From the NCBI RefSeq assembly GCF_030653815.1, contig NZ_JAURYQ010000019.1, positions 1 to 64,000 of the forward strand: a DNA stretch of 64,000 nucleotides. The letters are read 5' to 3'. Numbering within the stretch: position 1 is the first letter of the stretch; each line of letters begins with the position of its first letter. Source of the stretch: Rhodoferax sp. (lineage in GTDB: Bacteria > Pseudomonadota > Gammaproteobacteria > Burkholderiales > Burkholderiaceae_C). A model generated the notes under the pieces. It saw only the letters and a program-made list of their open reading frames with translations, made no database searches and was not told the DNA's origin. Position numbers and translations under genes: made by a program. Below, piece after piece: positions 12,932-21,334 of this stretch.

Positions 12932-14371
12932 ATGCACACTTTCCTCTGGCACGACTACGAAACTTTTGGTGCCAACACCCGGCAAACCCGGCCGGCCCAA
13001 TTTGCTGCCATTCGCACCGATGCAGAGCTGAATCCTATCGGCGCGCCGGTCATGCTGTACTGCCAGCCCGCCAATGATTTTTTGCCGGAACCAGAGGCTT
13101 GTTTGATCACCGGCATCACGCCCCAGGAATGCCTGGAAAAGGGCCTGCCAGAACACCTGTTCGCGGCGCAAATCGAGCAGCTTTTCAGCGAATCCGGAAC
13201 CGTCGGCGTAGGCTACAACACCATCCGTTTTGACGACGAGATCACGCGTTTCATGTTCTGGCGCAACCTGATCGACCCCTACGCCCGTGAATGGCAAAAC
13301 GAATGCGGTCGTTGGGATCTGCTGGATGTGGTGCGCACCGCCTATGCCTTGCGCCCGGACGGTATCCAGTGGCCCGTCAAACCCGATGGCAAACCCAGCT
13401 TCAAGTTGACCGACCTGAGCGCAGCCAACAGCCTGTTGCACGCGGCCGCGCACGACGCTTTGAGCGACGTCCAGGCCACCATCGCGCTGGCGCGGCTCAT
13501 CAAGAGCGCGCAGCCCAAGTTGTTTGACTTCTGTTTTGGCCTGCACAAAAAAGACCGTGTCATGGCTGAGCTGGGCCTGCCCACCAGCCTGACGCACGCC
13601 AAGCCTTTCTTGCACATTTCCGGCATGTTCGCCCCCGAGCGCGGCTGTCTTGCGCTGATGTGGCCGCTGGCCATGCATCCGGCCAATAAGAACGAGTTGC
13701 TGGCCTGGGACCTGGCCTTTGACCCGAGTGAGTTGGCCAGCTTGAACGCCGAACAAATCCGTTTGCGCTTGTTCAGCAAGTCTGCAGACTTGCCGGAGGG
13801 CGTGACCCGGCTGCCGGTCAAATCGGTGCACCTCAACAAGTCGCCCATGGTCATGAACAACCTGAAAGTGCTGAGCCCGGCCATGGCCGAGCGCTGGGGC
13901 ATCGACGTGGCAGCCCAGTTGCAGCATGCGGCAGTCGCCCGTGACTTGCCTGACATGAGCGCCATCTGGGCCCAGGTGTTTGTCCGGACCGCCGCGGCAG
14001 CGGTCGATGTCGATGAAGACCTTTATGGTGGTTTTGTCGGCAACGCAGACCGCCGCCGCCTTAACGACCTGCGCCGCTGCAGCCCGACCGAGCTGGCCAC
14101 GGCGCGGCCTGCGTTTGAGGACGCGCGTTTGTCGGAGTTGCTGTGGCGCTACCGGGCGCGCAATTTCCCGCAAAGCCTCAGCGCCGAAGAAGCCAAAAGC
14201 TGGGAAGCCCACCGCGCCGCGCGCCTGTTTGACGGCGAGGGTGGGGCGCTGACGCTGGACGCCTTGTTTGAAGCCCTCGACAAGCTGGCCGAAGATGCCA
14301 GTGAGCGCGACGAAGCCATTCTGGGTGCTCTGTACGACTACGCCTCCGAGATCGCGCCGCAGCGCGCATAG
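12932..14371 (+). CDS. sbcB: Exodeoxyribonuclease I
   Basis: Processive 3'-5' single-strand DNA exonuclease used in mismatch repair and recombination. The DEDDh motifs are visible: WHDYETFG near the N-terminus, GYNTIRFDDE (about residues 92-101) and HDALSDV (about residues 172-178). The SH3-like and C-terminal helical domains characteristic of ExoI follow (YRARNFPQSLSAEE). The ATG at 12932 is chosen because MHTFLWHDYETFG matches the family. A start 60 bases earlier would overlap the preceding gene. Confidence 0.95.
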   Translation: MHTFLWHDYETFGANTRQTRPAQFAAIRTDAELNPIGAPVMLYCQPANDFLPEPEACLITGITPQECLEKGLPEHLFAAQIEQLFSESGTVGVGYNTIRFDDEITRFMFWRNLIDPYAREWQNECGRWDLLDVVRTAYALRPDGIQWPVKPDGKPSFKLTDLSAANSLLHAAAHDALSDVQATIALARLIKSAQPKLFDFCFGLHKKDRVMAELGLPTSLTHAKPFLHISGMFAPERGCLALMWPLAMHPANKNELLAWDLAFDPSELASLNAEQIRLRLFSKSADLPEGVTRLPVKSVHLNKSPMVMNNLKVLSPAMAERWGIDVAAQLQHAAVARDLPDMSAIWAQVFVRTAAAAVDVDEDLYGGFVGNADRRRLNDLRRCSPTELATARPAFEDARLSELLWRYRARNFPQSLSAEEAKSWEAHRAARLFDGEGGALTLDALFEALDKLAEDASERDEAILGALYDYASEIAPQRA

Positions 14372-14392
14372 GCAGACTGCATCGTAAGCAAA

Positions 14393-17300
14393 ATGACCCC
14401 GCAAGACTTCATCACCAAATGGGGCCCTGGTGGCCCGGCGTTTGAACTCAATGAACGTCAGGGTGCGCAACCGCACTTCATGGATTTGTGCCAGTTGCTG
14501 GGCGTGCCCACGCCAGGCAGCGCGGGTGACTATATTTTTGAGCAGGACACGCTGGTGCTGGGCGAGGCGCGTGGTTATGCCGACGTCTTCATGCGCAACC
14601 ACTTTGCCTGGGAAAACAAGGCACCCGGTAAAAACCTGGACACCGCGCTCAAGCAATTGCTCACTTACAGCCTGGCGCTGAGCAACCCGCCGCTGTTGGT
14701 GGTGTGTGACCGCCTCACGATTCGCATCCACACCCAGTTCAACGGGCATCCGTCCGAAGTCCACACGGTGCTGCTGGGCGAACTGGACCAACCCGCCAAA
14801 CAGGCGCTGCTGCGCCATTTATGGACCGACCCCGAGAGCTTTCGCCCCAAGAAAACCAGCCGCGACATCACCGAAGCCGCCGCCAAAAGCTTTGCCACGC
14901 TGGCCGATGGCCTGCGCAAGCGTGACAACGACGCCGATGAAGTGGCTCACTTCCTGACGCAGTGCCTGTTCTGCTTTTTCGCCGAAGACGTGGGCCTGCT
15001 GCCCGAGCGCATGTTTGAAAAGCTGGTCAACAACAAGCAGCTCACCGCCGACAAACTCACCCGGGGTTTGACCAATTTGTTCATCGCCATGTGCGACGGT
15101 GGCTTGTACGGCAACGACGACATTCCGTGGTTCAACGGTGGCCTGTTCAAAAAGGTCAAGGTGCCCGCTCTGAGCATCATGGAAGTGACCGAGCTGCGCA
15201 ACGCCGCAGGGCTGAACTGGTCGGCCATTGATGTGTCGATTTTCGGCACGCTGTTCGAACGGGGGCTGGACCCTGCCAAACGCAGCCAGCTCGGCGCGCA
15301 TTACACCGACCCAGCCACCATTTTGCGCATCATCGAGCCCGTGCTGAGCCGTCCGCTACTTCAAAAATGGGAGCGGGTGGCGCAGGACATTCGCACGTTG
15401 TTGAGTAAAAGCAGGAAGAAGGGCGACAAGCACTACAACGATGGCAAAGCCCGGTTTGTCTTGTGGCTCGAAGACCTCAAGGCCTTCCGCCTGCTGGACC
15501 CAGCGTGTGGCAGTGGCAACTTTTTGTTCATGGGCCTCAAGGCGCTCAAGGACATCGAGCACAAAAGCCACCTCGATGCCGCCATGTTTGGCCTGGACCG
15601 CGAGGCCGATCTGGTCACCGGCCCGCACAATGTGCTGGGCATCGAGCTCAACGAATACGCCGCCGAACTGGCGCGCGTCACGGTCTGGATTGGCGAACTG
15701 CAGTGGCGCATGGCGCACGGCTACGAGTTCAAGACCAACCCGGTGCTGGAACCGCTGGATCACATCGAGTGCCGCGATGCGCTGCTTACGTTTCCCGTCA
15801 TTGCGAGCGAAGCACCGCAATTCACAGAGGCTGTCATTGCGAGCGAAGCGCGGCAATCCATGTCTTCTGAACCCGGGCCGCGGGCAGGGCAGACGCCGGG
15901 GGCTCATAAGCTTCGCTTTTTAAAATCGCCCCCGACATCCGCCCCACCCACGCCCCTGGACCTGGATTCGCAGGTGGTCGAGGAAATACCGGGGTCAGCA
16001 GAAATGGGGTCGGATCCCGATTTTGCGCAGCAAAACTCGGGCTCTGACCCCACTTCTGCGGGTGTTCGTGAAGCCACTTGGCCCAAAGCCAATGTGGTGA
16101 TTGGGAATCCGCCGTTTTTGGGTGGCAGCAAGAAGCGCCGGGAGCTTGGAGATGACTACTTCAAGGCACTCGACACCGTGTTTGCCGGTCGTGTGCCGGG
16201 TGGGGCCGACCTGGTGTGTTACTGGTTTGACAAGGCGTGGGTGGCGATTGAAAGTAATGGGCTGGAGGCTGCCGGGCTGGTTGCCACCAATTCGATTCGG
16301 GGCGGTGCCAATCGCAAAGTGCTTGATGCCATATGCAAAAGTAGCAGGATTTTTGAAGCCTGGAGTGATGAATCTTGGGTCAATGACGGTGCGGCAGTGC
16401 GCGTGTCGCTGATTTGTTTTGGGCATTCCAATCGTTCGCGGTTGGATGGTGTTGACGTGAATCTGATTCACGCCGATCTGACCCCCGGTAACAGCAGTGG
16501 CGTAACAACTGACCTTACAACAGCGCATCGATTGCTTGAGACCGCGACCACTTGTTTTATGGGTGCCTCCAAAAAAGCGCCATTTGACATTGAAGGTTCA
16601 ATAGCCAGAGCGTGGCTAGCCCAGCCGAATCCGCACGGTAAGTCCAACGCAGAAGTAGTGCGACCCTTATGCAATGGCATCGACTTGACCCGGCGCTGGG
16701 GTGATCGCTGGATTGTTGACTTTGGCACGCGCCTGGTTGAATCAGAAGCTATGCTTTTCGAGGCACCTTACGCATACACGGTAAAAACTGTAAAGCCATT
16801 GCGTGAAAATAATAATCGCGAGGCCTATCGCAAGTTTTGGTGGCGACATGCAGAATCACGCCCTGGTATGCGCACAGCTCTTGCATCGTTACCGCGCTAC
16901 ATTATCACTGCCGCCGTTGCCAAACACCGCACCTTCATCTGGATGCACCGTGCCGTTTTGCCCGATCAGGCCACCCTGGCAACGGCCCGCGCCGACGACA
17001 CCACCTTCGGCATCCTGCACAGCCGTTTCCATGAGCTCTGGTCGTTGCGCATGGGCACGTCGTTGGAAGACCGTCCACGCTACACCCCCACCACCTGCTT
17101 CGAAACTTTCCCCTTTCCCGCAGGCCTCACACCCGCCGATACCGCCCACCAGCAAACTGAGCCACTTGAATCTGGCGCCCTGATCCCCGCCCATTTGCAG
17201 GAACAAGCTTCAAAGGCGGGGGTGGTTCGGATGTCGGGGGCGATTTTAAAAAGCGAAGCGTATGAGCCCCCGGCGTCCGAGCCAGCCCCGCCGGGTCAAC

Positions 17301-17734
17301 AGCGCCAAAGCCTGAACCTCAGAACTAACGCCATCGCAATAGCCATAGCAGCCAAGAAGCTCAACGACCTTAGGGACAACTGGCTCAACCCGCCCGAGTG
17401 GACGCACAAGGTGCCCGAAGTCACGCCGCTGGGGCTGGACAAGTCGCCGTACCCCGACCGCATCAAGCCCAAACCCGGCATCAGTGAACAAGACCTCAAA
17501 GCCCTGCAAAAACGCACGCTCACGAATCTCTACAACGCCAAACCCGCCTGGCTCATCATGGCGCACCAGCAACTCGATTTGGCGGTGGCCGCTGCTTACG
17601 GCTGGGCGGACTACACGCCCGACATGTCCGACGACGAGATCCTCAAGCGCCTGCTGGCGCTGAACCTGGCGCGTTCAGCAATGATTTCTGGTGATAACGA
17701 AGCTCACATGGATTGCGGATCAGGTCCGCAATGA
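14393..17734 (+). CDS. MmeI-like restriction endonuclease-DNA methyltransferase fusion
   Basis: Probable type IIL enzyme in which one polypeptide cuts and methylates DNA. The N-terminal nuclease has the D-X9-EXK pattern described for MmeI (Asp64, Glu74, Lys76: ADVFMRNHFAWENK). The methyltransferase has motif I LDPACGSGNF (about residue 367) and motif IV NPPF (about residue 571), consistent with adenine N6 methylation. A specificity region follows. At 1113 residues it exceeds the usual ~900-1000 because dispersed repeats are translated in frame between motifs I and IV (residues ~468-560), again near residues 945-965, and at the C-terminus, where a repeat supplies the stop codon. No partner R, S or defence gene is nearby. 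Activity is uncertain. Confidence 0.82.
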   Translation: MTPQDFITKWGPGGPAFELNERQGAQPHFMDLCQLLGVPTPGSAGDYIFEQDTLVLGEARGYADVFMRNHFAWENKAPGKNLDTALKQLLTYSLALSNPPLLVVCDRLTIRIHTQFNGHPSEVHTVLLGELDQPAKQALLRHLWTDPESFRPKKTSRDITEAAAKSFATLADGLRKRDNDADEVAHFLTQCLFCFFAEDVGLLPERMFEKLVNNKQLTADKLTRGLTNLFIAMCDGGLYGNDDIPWFNGGLFKKVKVPALSIMEVTELRNAAGLNWSAIDVSIFGTLFERGLDPAKRSQLGAHYTDPATILRIIEPVLSRPLLQKWERVAQDIRTLLSKSRKKGDKHYNDGKARFVLWLEDLKAFRLLDPACGSGNFLFMGLKALKDIEHKSHLDAAMFGLDREADLVTGPHNVLGIELNEYAAELARVTVWIGELQWRMAHGYEFKTNPVLEPLDHIECRDALLTFPVIASEAPQFTEAVIASEARQSMSSEPGPRAGQTPGAHKLRFLKSPPTSAPPTPLDLDSQVVEEIPGSAEMGSDPDFAQQNSGSDPTSAGVREATWPKANVVIGNPPFLGGSKKRRELGDDYFKALDTVFAGRVPGGADLVCYWFDKAWVAIESNGLEAAGLVATNSIRGGANRKVLDAICKSSRIFEAWSDESWVNDGAAVRVSLICFGHSNRSRLDGVDVNLIHADLTPGNSSGVTTDLTTAHRLLETATTCFMGASKKAPFDIEGSIARAWLAQPNPHGKSNAEVVRPLCNGIDLTRRWGDRWIVDFGTRLVESEAMLFEAPYAYTVKTVKPLRENNNREAYRKFWWRHAESRPGMRTALASLPRYIITAAVAKHRTFIWMHRAVLPDQATLATARADDTTFGILHSRFHELWSLRMGTSLEDRPRYTPTTCFETFPFPAGLTPADTAHQQTEPLESGALIPAHLQEQASKAGVVRMSGAILKSEAYEPPASEPAPPGQQRQSLNLRTNAIAIAIAAKKLNDLRDNWLNPPEWTHKVPEVTPLGLDKSPYPDRIKPKPGISEQDLKALQKRTLTNLYNAKPAWLIMAHQQLDLAVAAAYGWADYTPDMSDDEILKRLLALNLARSAMISGDNEAHMDCGSGPQ
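15797..15860. repeat. Two direct copies of a GTCATTGCGAGCGAAGC repeat
   Basis: GTCATTGCGAGCGAAGC occurs at 15797 and again at 15833, exactly 36 bp (12 codons) apart. Both are read in frame inside the restriction-methylase gene as the peptide VIASEA. Similar short palindromic repeats are commonly dispersed in proteobacterial genomes. Confidence 0.85.
15892..15941 (+). repeat. 50-bp hairpin repeat, copy 1 of an inverted pair
   Basis: Contains CGGGGGC and GCCCCCG arms around an AT-rich loop. Its reverse complement recurs at 17228-17277 with one mismatch in 50. It is translated in frame in the methylase gene. Confidence 0.88.
15998..16059. repeat. Long hairpin repeat of the GGGGTC...GACCCC type
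   Basis: Arms of about 29 nt pair with few mismatches. The outer arms are GCAGAAATGGGGTC (15998) and GACCCCACTTCTGC (16046), and the inner part is GATTTTGC-GCA-GCAAAA. Hairpins of this form are REP-like elements seen in beta-proteobacteria. It lies in frame in the methylase gene, just before motif IV. Confidence 0.85.
17228..17277 (-). repeat. 50-bp hairpin repeat, copy 2 of the inverted pair
   Basis: Reverse complement of 15892-15941, 49 of 50 positions identical. It is read in frame, in the opposite sense, about residues 946-962 of the methylase. Confidence 0.88.
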
Positions 17735-17736
17735 CA
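17706..17736 (+). repeat. ATTGCGGA-TCCGCAAT hairpin repeat carrying the stop codon
   Basis: ATTGCGGA (17712-17719) pairs with TCCGCAAT (17725-17732). The TGA that ends the methylase is inside the repeat. The same sequence family occurs inverted at 55826-55855. Confidence 0.82.
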
Positions 17737-17781
17737 GCCTCTTTTCATTCATCTGGTCGACTTTGAGTCAACAAGACTGGT

Positions 17782-18390
17782 TCAACCGGGAAAACTCCGA
17801 ATTGCAGTTTTGGGCCGAAACGCCTTGCACACCGCTTCGTCGGTTTCCAGGTACGGCCCGCCAATCAGGTCGATGCAGTAGGGCACGGCGGCAAAGATGC
17901 CGGGCACGACCGATTTGCCCTCGGCGTCGCGCAGGCCTTCCAGGGTTTCGGCAATCGACTTGGGCTGGCCCGGCAGATTGATGATCAGGCTTTGATTGCG
18001 GATCACCGCCACCTGGCGCGACAAAATGGCCGTGGGCACGAAGTTCAGGCTGATCTGGCGCATTTGTTCCCCAAAACCGGGCATTTCCTTGTGTGCCACC
18101 GCCAGTGTGGCTTCGGGCGTGACGTCACGCAGCGCCGGACCGGTGCCGCCGGTGGTGAGCACCAAGGCGCAGCCCGCGTCCACCAGTTCGATCAGCGCGG
18201 CACTGATGTCGGCTTGCTCGTCCGGGATCAGGCGTGGTTCGAACTGCAGCGGGTTCTTGAGGGCGCGGCTCAGCCACTCTTGCAGCGCGGGCAAGCCCTT
18301 GTCGACATAAACACCGGTGGATGCGCGGTCACTGACCGACACGATACCGATTTTGACGCTCGGGTAGGGGTTGGCAGCGGTCGTGTTCAT
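17782..18390 (-). CDS. mogA: Molybdopterin adenylyltransferase MogA
   Basis: Activates molybdopterin by adenylylation before molybdenum insertion. 202 residues with the MoCF fold: VKIGIVSVSDRAS at the start, TTGGTGPALRDVTPEAT (about residues 79-95) and NLPGQPKSIAE (about 138-148). It overlaps yjgA by ATGA, so the two are one unit. The molybdoenzymes NarG and NasA elsewhere in the window would need this cofactor, but no direct regulatory link is visible. Confidence 0.94.
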   Translation of the reverse strand: MNTTAANPYPSVKIGIVSVSDRASTGVYVDKGLPALQEWLSRALKNPLQFEPRLIPDEQADISAALIELVDAGCALVLTTGGTGPALRDVTPEATLAVAHKEMPGFGEQMRQISLNFVPTAILSRQVAVIRNQSLIINLPGQPKSIAETLEGLRDAEGKSVVPGIFAAVPYCIDLIGGPYLETDEAVCKAFRPKTAIRSFPG

Positions 18391-19040
18391 GAAGCTTCTT
18401 TGGCGGGACTGAAGGGGATGGCGTTGTCGTCGTTCGGCGGAATGGCGCCGAGCTGCTCGCGCACCATCTTAAAAATTTCACGGTAGGCACGGCCATGGCG
18501 CGGCAGGGCGCCGGGTTTGGACGGCGTGGCGTCCTTGCGTGCCTGTCGAATCAGGGCGCGCAGTTCCTGGCTGTCACAGCCGGGGTTGTTGGTGATCCAC
18601 TGGGCGGCAGCATCGTCGTCGGCAATCAGGCGGTCACGCCAGATTTCGGCCTGGTGCAGCACCAGGTTGTCGGCGGCCGAACCGGTGGCTTCTTCACTCA
18701 GCGTCTTTTTGACCGCCTCCAACACGTCGGGCTCGAGCTTGCGCATGAGCTTGCCGATGAACTGCATCTGGCGGCGTTTGCCTTCGAAGTTGGTGATGCG
18801 TTTGGCGTCGGCAATGGCATCCTTGAACTTCTCGGACAGGTCCAGCCGCGCCAACAGATCCGCGCGCAGGTCGAGCAGGTCGGCGCCCAGCTTTTGCAAT
18901 TCGGTGCTTTCGCGTTTGAGGTCGGTGCGGCTTTGGTCGTCGGTGCCCTTGAGCTCGGCTTTGAGCTCAATGTCGCGTTCGCTGCCCTCGGCGACGAACT
19001 CACCACGTACGAAATAGCCTTTTTTGAGTTTTCTTGACAT
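18387..19040 (-). CDS. yjgA: Ribosome-associated protein YjgA/DarP (DUF615)
   Basis: A 217-residue, highly charged, helical protein of the DUF615 family implicated in late 50S ribosome assembly. Recognisable segments are MSRKLKKGYFVRGEFV, KRITNFEGKRRQMQFIGKLMR and the C-terminal GRAYREIFKMVREQ. The ATG at 19040 is preferred to a TTG two codons upstream. The divergent arrangement with pmbA is conserved in many proteobacteria; here the start codons are 22 bp apart. Confidence 0.92.
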   Translation of the reverse strand: MSRKLKKGYFVRGEFVAEGSERDIELKAELKGTDDQSRTDLKRESTELQKLGADLLDLRADLLARLDLSEKFKDAIADAKRITNFEGKRRQMQFIGKLMRKLEPDVLEAVKKTLSEEATGSAADNLVLHQAEIWRDRLIADDDAAAQWITNNPGCDSQELRALIRQARKDATPSKPGALPRHGRAYREIFKMVREQLGAIPPNDDNAIPFSPAKEAS

Positions 19041-19062
19041 AGACAAGTATCATAGCCGCGCT

Positions 19063-20502
19063 ATGAACAAATCCAACACGCCCAAGCGCGCCACCCAGCC
19101 AAGCCGTGCCGCTACTTCTGCTTCCGCAAAAACCGCCGATTCCCCGGCTGACGGCTTCAGTTACAGCCGCTCTTTTTTTGAAGACCTGGTTGATTCGGCC
19201 TTGGCCCACGCCAAAAAATTGGGTGCCACCGATGCTGCGGCGCACGCCTCGGAAGGCTGCGGCCTGAGCGTTTCGGCGCGCTTGGGTGAGCTCGAAAACG
19301 TGGAGAGAAACCGCGACAAGTCCCTTGGCATCACCGTGCACCTGGGTCAGCGTCGCGGCAACGCCAGCACCTCCGACTTTTCCCAGGCAGCCATCCAGCA
19401 AACGGTGCAGGCCGCTTTTGACATCGCCCGTTTTACCGCCGAAGACCCGTTTGCCGCACTGCCGGACGAAGCCGATATTGCCCGGCCGCAGGAGCAACGT
19501 ACCGATCTGGAACTGTTCTTCCCCTGGGCCATCACCAGCGAGCAGGCGGCGCACATTGCACTGCAGGCTGAAGCGGCTGCCTTTGCCGTGGACAAGCGCA
19601 TCCGCAACAGCGAGGGCGCTGGCGTGTCGGCCCAGCAGTCGCATTTCTTCAGCGCAAACACCCACGGTTTTCGCGGCGGTTATGCCAGCTCGCGCCATTC
19701 GCTGTCGGTGTCGCCGATCGCGGGCAAGGGCGATGACATGCAGCGTGATGCCTGGTACAGCTCGCAGCGCGATGCCGCCGAGTTGGCCAGTCCGCAAGCG
19801 GTGGGGCGTTATGCCGCCGAGCGCGCCTTGAGCCGGCTGCGCGCCCGCAAGATCGCCACCACCGAATGCCCGGTGCTGTTCGAGTCGCCGCTGGCGGCCG
19901 GCCTGTTGGGCAGTTTTGTGCAGGCGGTCAGCGGTGGCGCCCTGTACCGCAAGAGCAGCTTTTTGCTTGACAGCCTGGGCAAACCGGTTTTCCCCAAGCA
20001 CATTGACATTCTGGAAGACCCGTTCGTCAAGCGCGGTAAGGGCAGCTCGCCCTTTGACGACGAAGGTGTGCGCGTGCAGGCGCGCAGCGTGGTCGAGGCG
20101 GGCAAGGTGCAGGGCTACTTTCTGGGCAGCTACTCGGCGCGCAAACTGGGCATGAAGACCACGGGCAACGCCGGTGGCTCGCACAACCTGACGCTCACCT
20201 CGCGCCTGACCCGCGCCGGTGACGACCTGGACGCCATGTTGCAGCGCCTGGGCACGGGCCTGTTTGTGACCGAATTGATGGGCAGCGGCGTCAACTATGT
20301 GACCGGCGACTATTCGCGCGGGGCCAGCGGCTTCTGGGTGGAAAACGGCCGCATTGCCTTTCCCGTCCATGAGATCACCATTGCCGGCAACATGAAAGCC
20401 ATGCTCAAGGGCATTGTGGCGGTGGGTGCGGACGCCTACAACTACGGCGCCAAAACCGTGGGCTCGATTCTTGTCAACAAGATGAAGGTGGCGGGGAGTT
20501 AA
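19063..20502 (+). CDS. pmbA: Metalloprotease PmbA/TldE
   Basis: TldE partner of the TldD-TldE metalloprotease involved in peptide maturation and turnover. 479 residues. The ATG at 19063 gives an N-terminus ([14 protein letters not shown]) with a low-complexity Ala/Ser/Thr stretch before the conserved domain at about residue 30. Typical C-terminal motifs are [37 protein letters not shown] and [12 protein letters not shown]. Its stop codon overlaps the aapP stop, convergent, by three bases. Confidence 0.94.
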   Translation: MNKSNTPKRATQPSRAATSASAKTADSPADGFSYSRSFFEDLVDSALAHAKKLGATDAAAHASEGCGLSVSARLGELENVERNRDKSLGITVHLGQRRGNASTSDFSQAAIQQTVQAAFDIARFTAEDPFAALPDEADIARPQEQRTDLELFFPWAITSEQAAHIALQAEAAAFAVDKRIRNSEGAGVSAQQSHFFSANTHGFRGGYASSRHSLSVSPIAGKGDDMQRDAWYSSQRDAAELASPQAVGRYAAERALSRLRARKIATTECPVLFESPLAAGLLGSFVQAVSGGALYRKSSFLLDSLGKPVFPKHIDILEDPFVKRGKGSSPFDDEGVRVQARSVVEAGKVQGYFLGSYSARKLGMKTTGNAGGSHNLTLTSRLTRAGDDLDAMLQRLGTGLFVTELMGSGVNYVTGDYSRGASGFWVENGRIAFPVHEITIAGNMKAMLKGIVAVGADAYNYGAKTVGSILVNKMKVAGS

Positions 20503-21257
20503 TGCCCCAGGATTTTTGACAAAAAGTCCTTGCTGCGCTCGCTTTCCGGGTTGTTGAAGAAGTCATGCGGGTTGTTTTGCTCGACGATCTGGCCCTGGTC
20601 CATGAAGATCACGCGGTCGGCCACGGCCTTGGCAAAGCCCATTTCGTGGGTCACGCAGAGCATGGTGATGCCTTCATCGGCCATGGCAATCATCACGTCA
20701 AGCACTTCCTTGATCATCTCGGGGTCGAGCGCGCTGGTGGGTTCGTCAAACAGCATGATCTTGGGCTTGAGACACAGCGCGCGCGCAATGGCCACGCGCT
20801 GTTGCTGACCGCCCGAGAGTTGCAACGGGTACTTATGGGCCTGTTCGGCAATGCGCACCCGGTTGAGCTGCACCATGGCTTTTTCTTCGGCGTCTTTTTT
20901 GGGCATCTTTCCGACCCACATCGGTGACAGCGTCAGGTTTTCCAGCACCGTGAGGTGCGGGAACAGGTTGAACTGCTGGAACACCATACCGACTTCCTTG
21001 CGCACCGCGTCGATGGCCTTGACGTCGTCGGTAAGCTCGATGCCGTCGACCGTCAGGTGGCCCTGCTGGTGTTCCTCAAGCCGGTTGATGCAGCGGATCA
21101 GGGTGGACTTGCCCGAGCCCGACGGCCCGCAGATGACGATGCGCTCGCCCTTGGCGACCGAGAGGTCGATGTCGCGCAGCACATGGAAGTTGTTGCCATA
21201 CCACTTGTTGACCTTGTCGAAGGTGATGATGGGGGAGGGTGTTTTGATGTCAGCCAT
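20499..21257 (-). CDS. aapP: Amino-acid ABC transporter ATPase
   Basis: ATPase of a polar amino-acid uptake system. 252 residues with Walker [11 protein letters not shown]-loop [11 protein letters not shown], signature LSGGQQQR, Walker [13 protein letters not shown] and H-loop VTHEMGFA. It is the last gene of the aapJQMP operon. A 77-bp spacer carrying a dispersed hairpin repeat separates it from aapM. Substrate range is inferred from family only. Confidence 0.95.
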   Translation of the reverse strand: MADIKTPSPIITFDKVNKWYGNNFHVLRDIDLSVAKGERIVICGPSGSGKSTLIRCINRLEEHQQGHLTVDGIELTDDVKAIDAVRKEVGMVFQQFNLFPHLTVLENLTLSPMWVGKMPKKDAEEKAMVQLNRVRIAEQAHKYPLQLSGGQQQRVAIARALCLKPKIMLFDEPTSALDPEMIKEVLDVMIAMADEGITMLCVTHEMGFAKAVADRVIFMDQGQIVEQNNPHDFFNNPESERSKDFLSKILGH

Positions 21258-21282
21258 GATGATGTTCGGTTAAATTTTTAAT

Positions 21283-21334
21283 CAGTTGAGGACAGAGCTT
21301 GCTCACTTCGTTTCGCTGCGGTCTGTCCCGCAAG
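21283..21334 (+). repeat. GGACAGA/TCTGTCC hairpin repeat, copy A
   Basis: Starts CAGTTGAGGACAGAGC and ends GGTCTGTCCCGCAAG, forming an imperfect hairpin. It ends on the base next to the aapM stop codon. Copies B (42618) and C (51922, inverted) share both ends. Confidence 0.85.

Noticed and set aside
12845-14818. 657-residue frame antisense to sbcB and the methylase
   Set aside because: It spans two real genes and their junction; no recognisable domain.
15797-16059. Methylase is a pseudogene broken by repeats
   Set aside because: The frame is open throughout and all catalytic motifs remain. Loss of function is possible but not shown.
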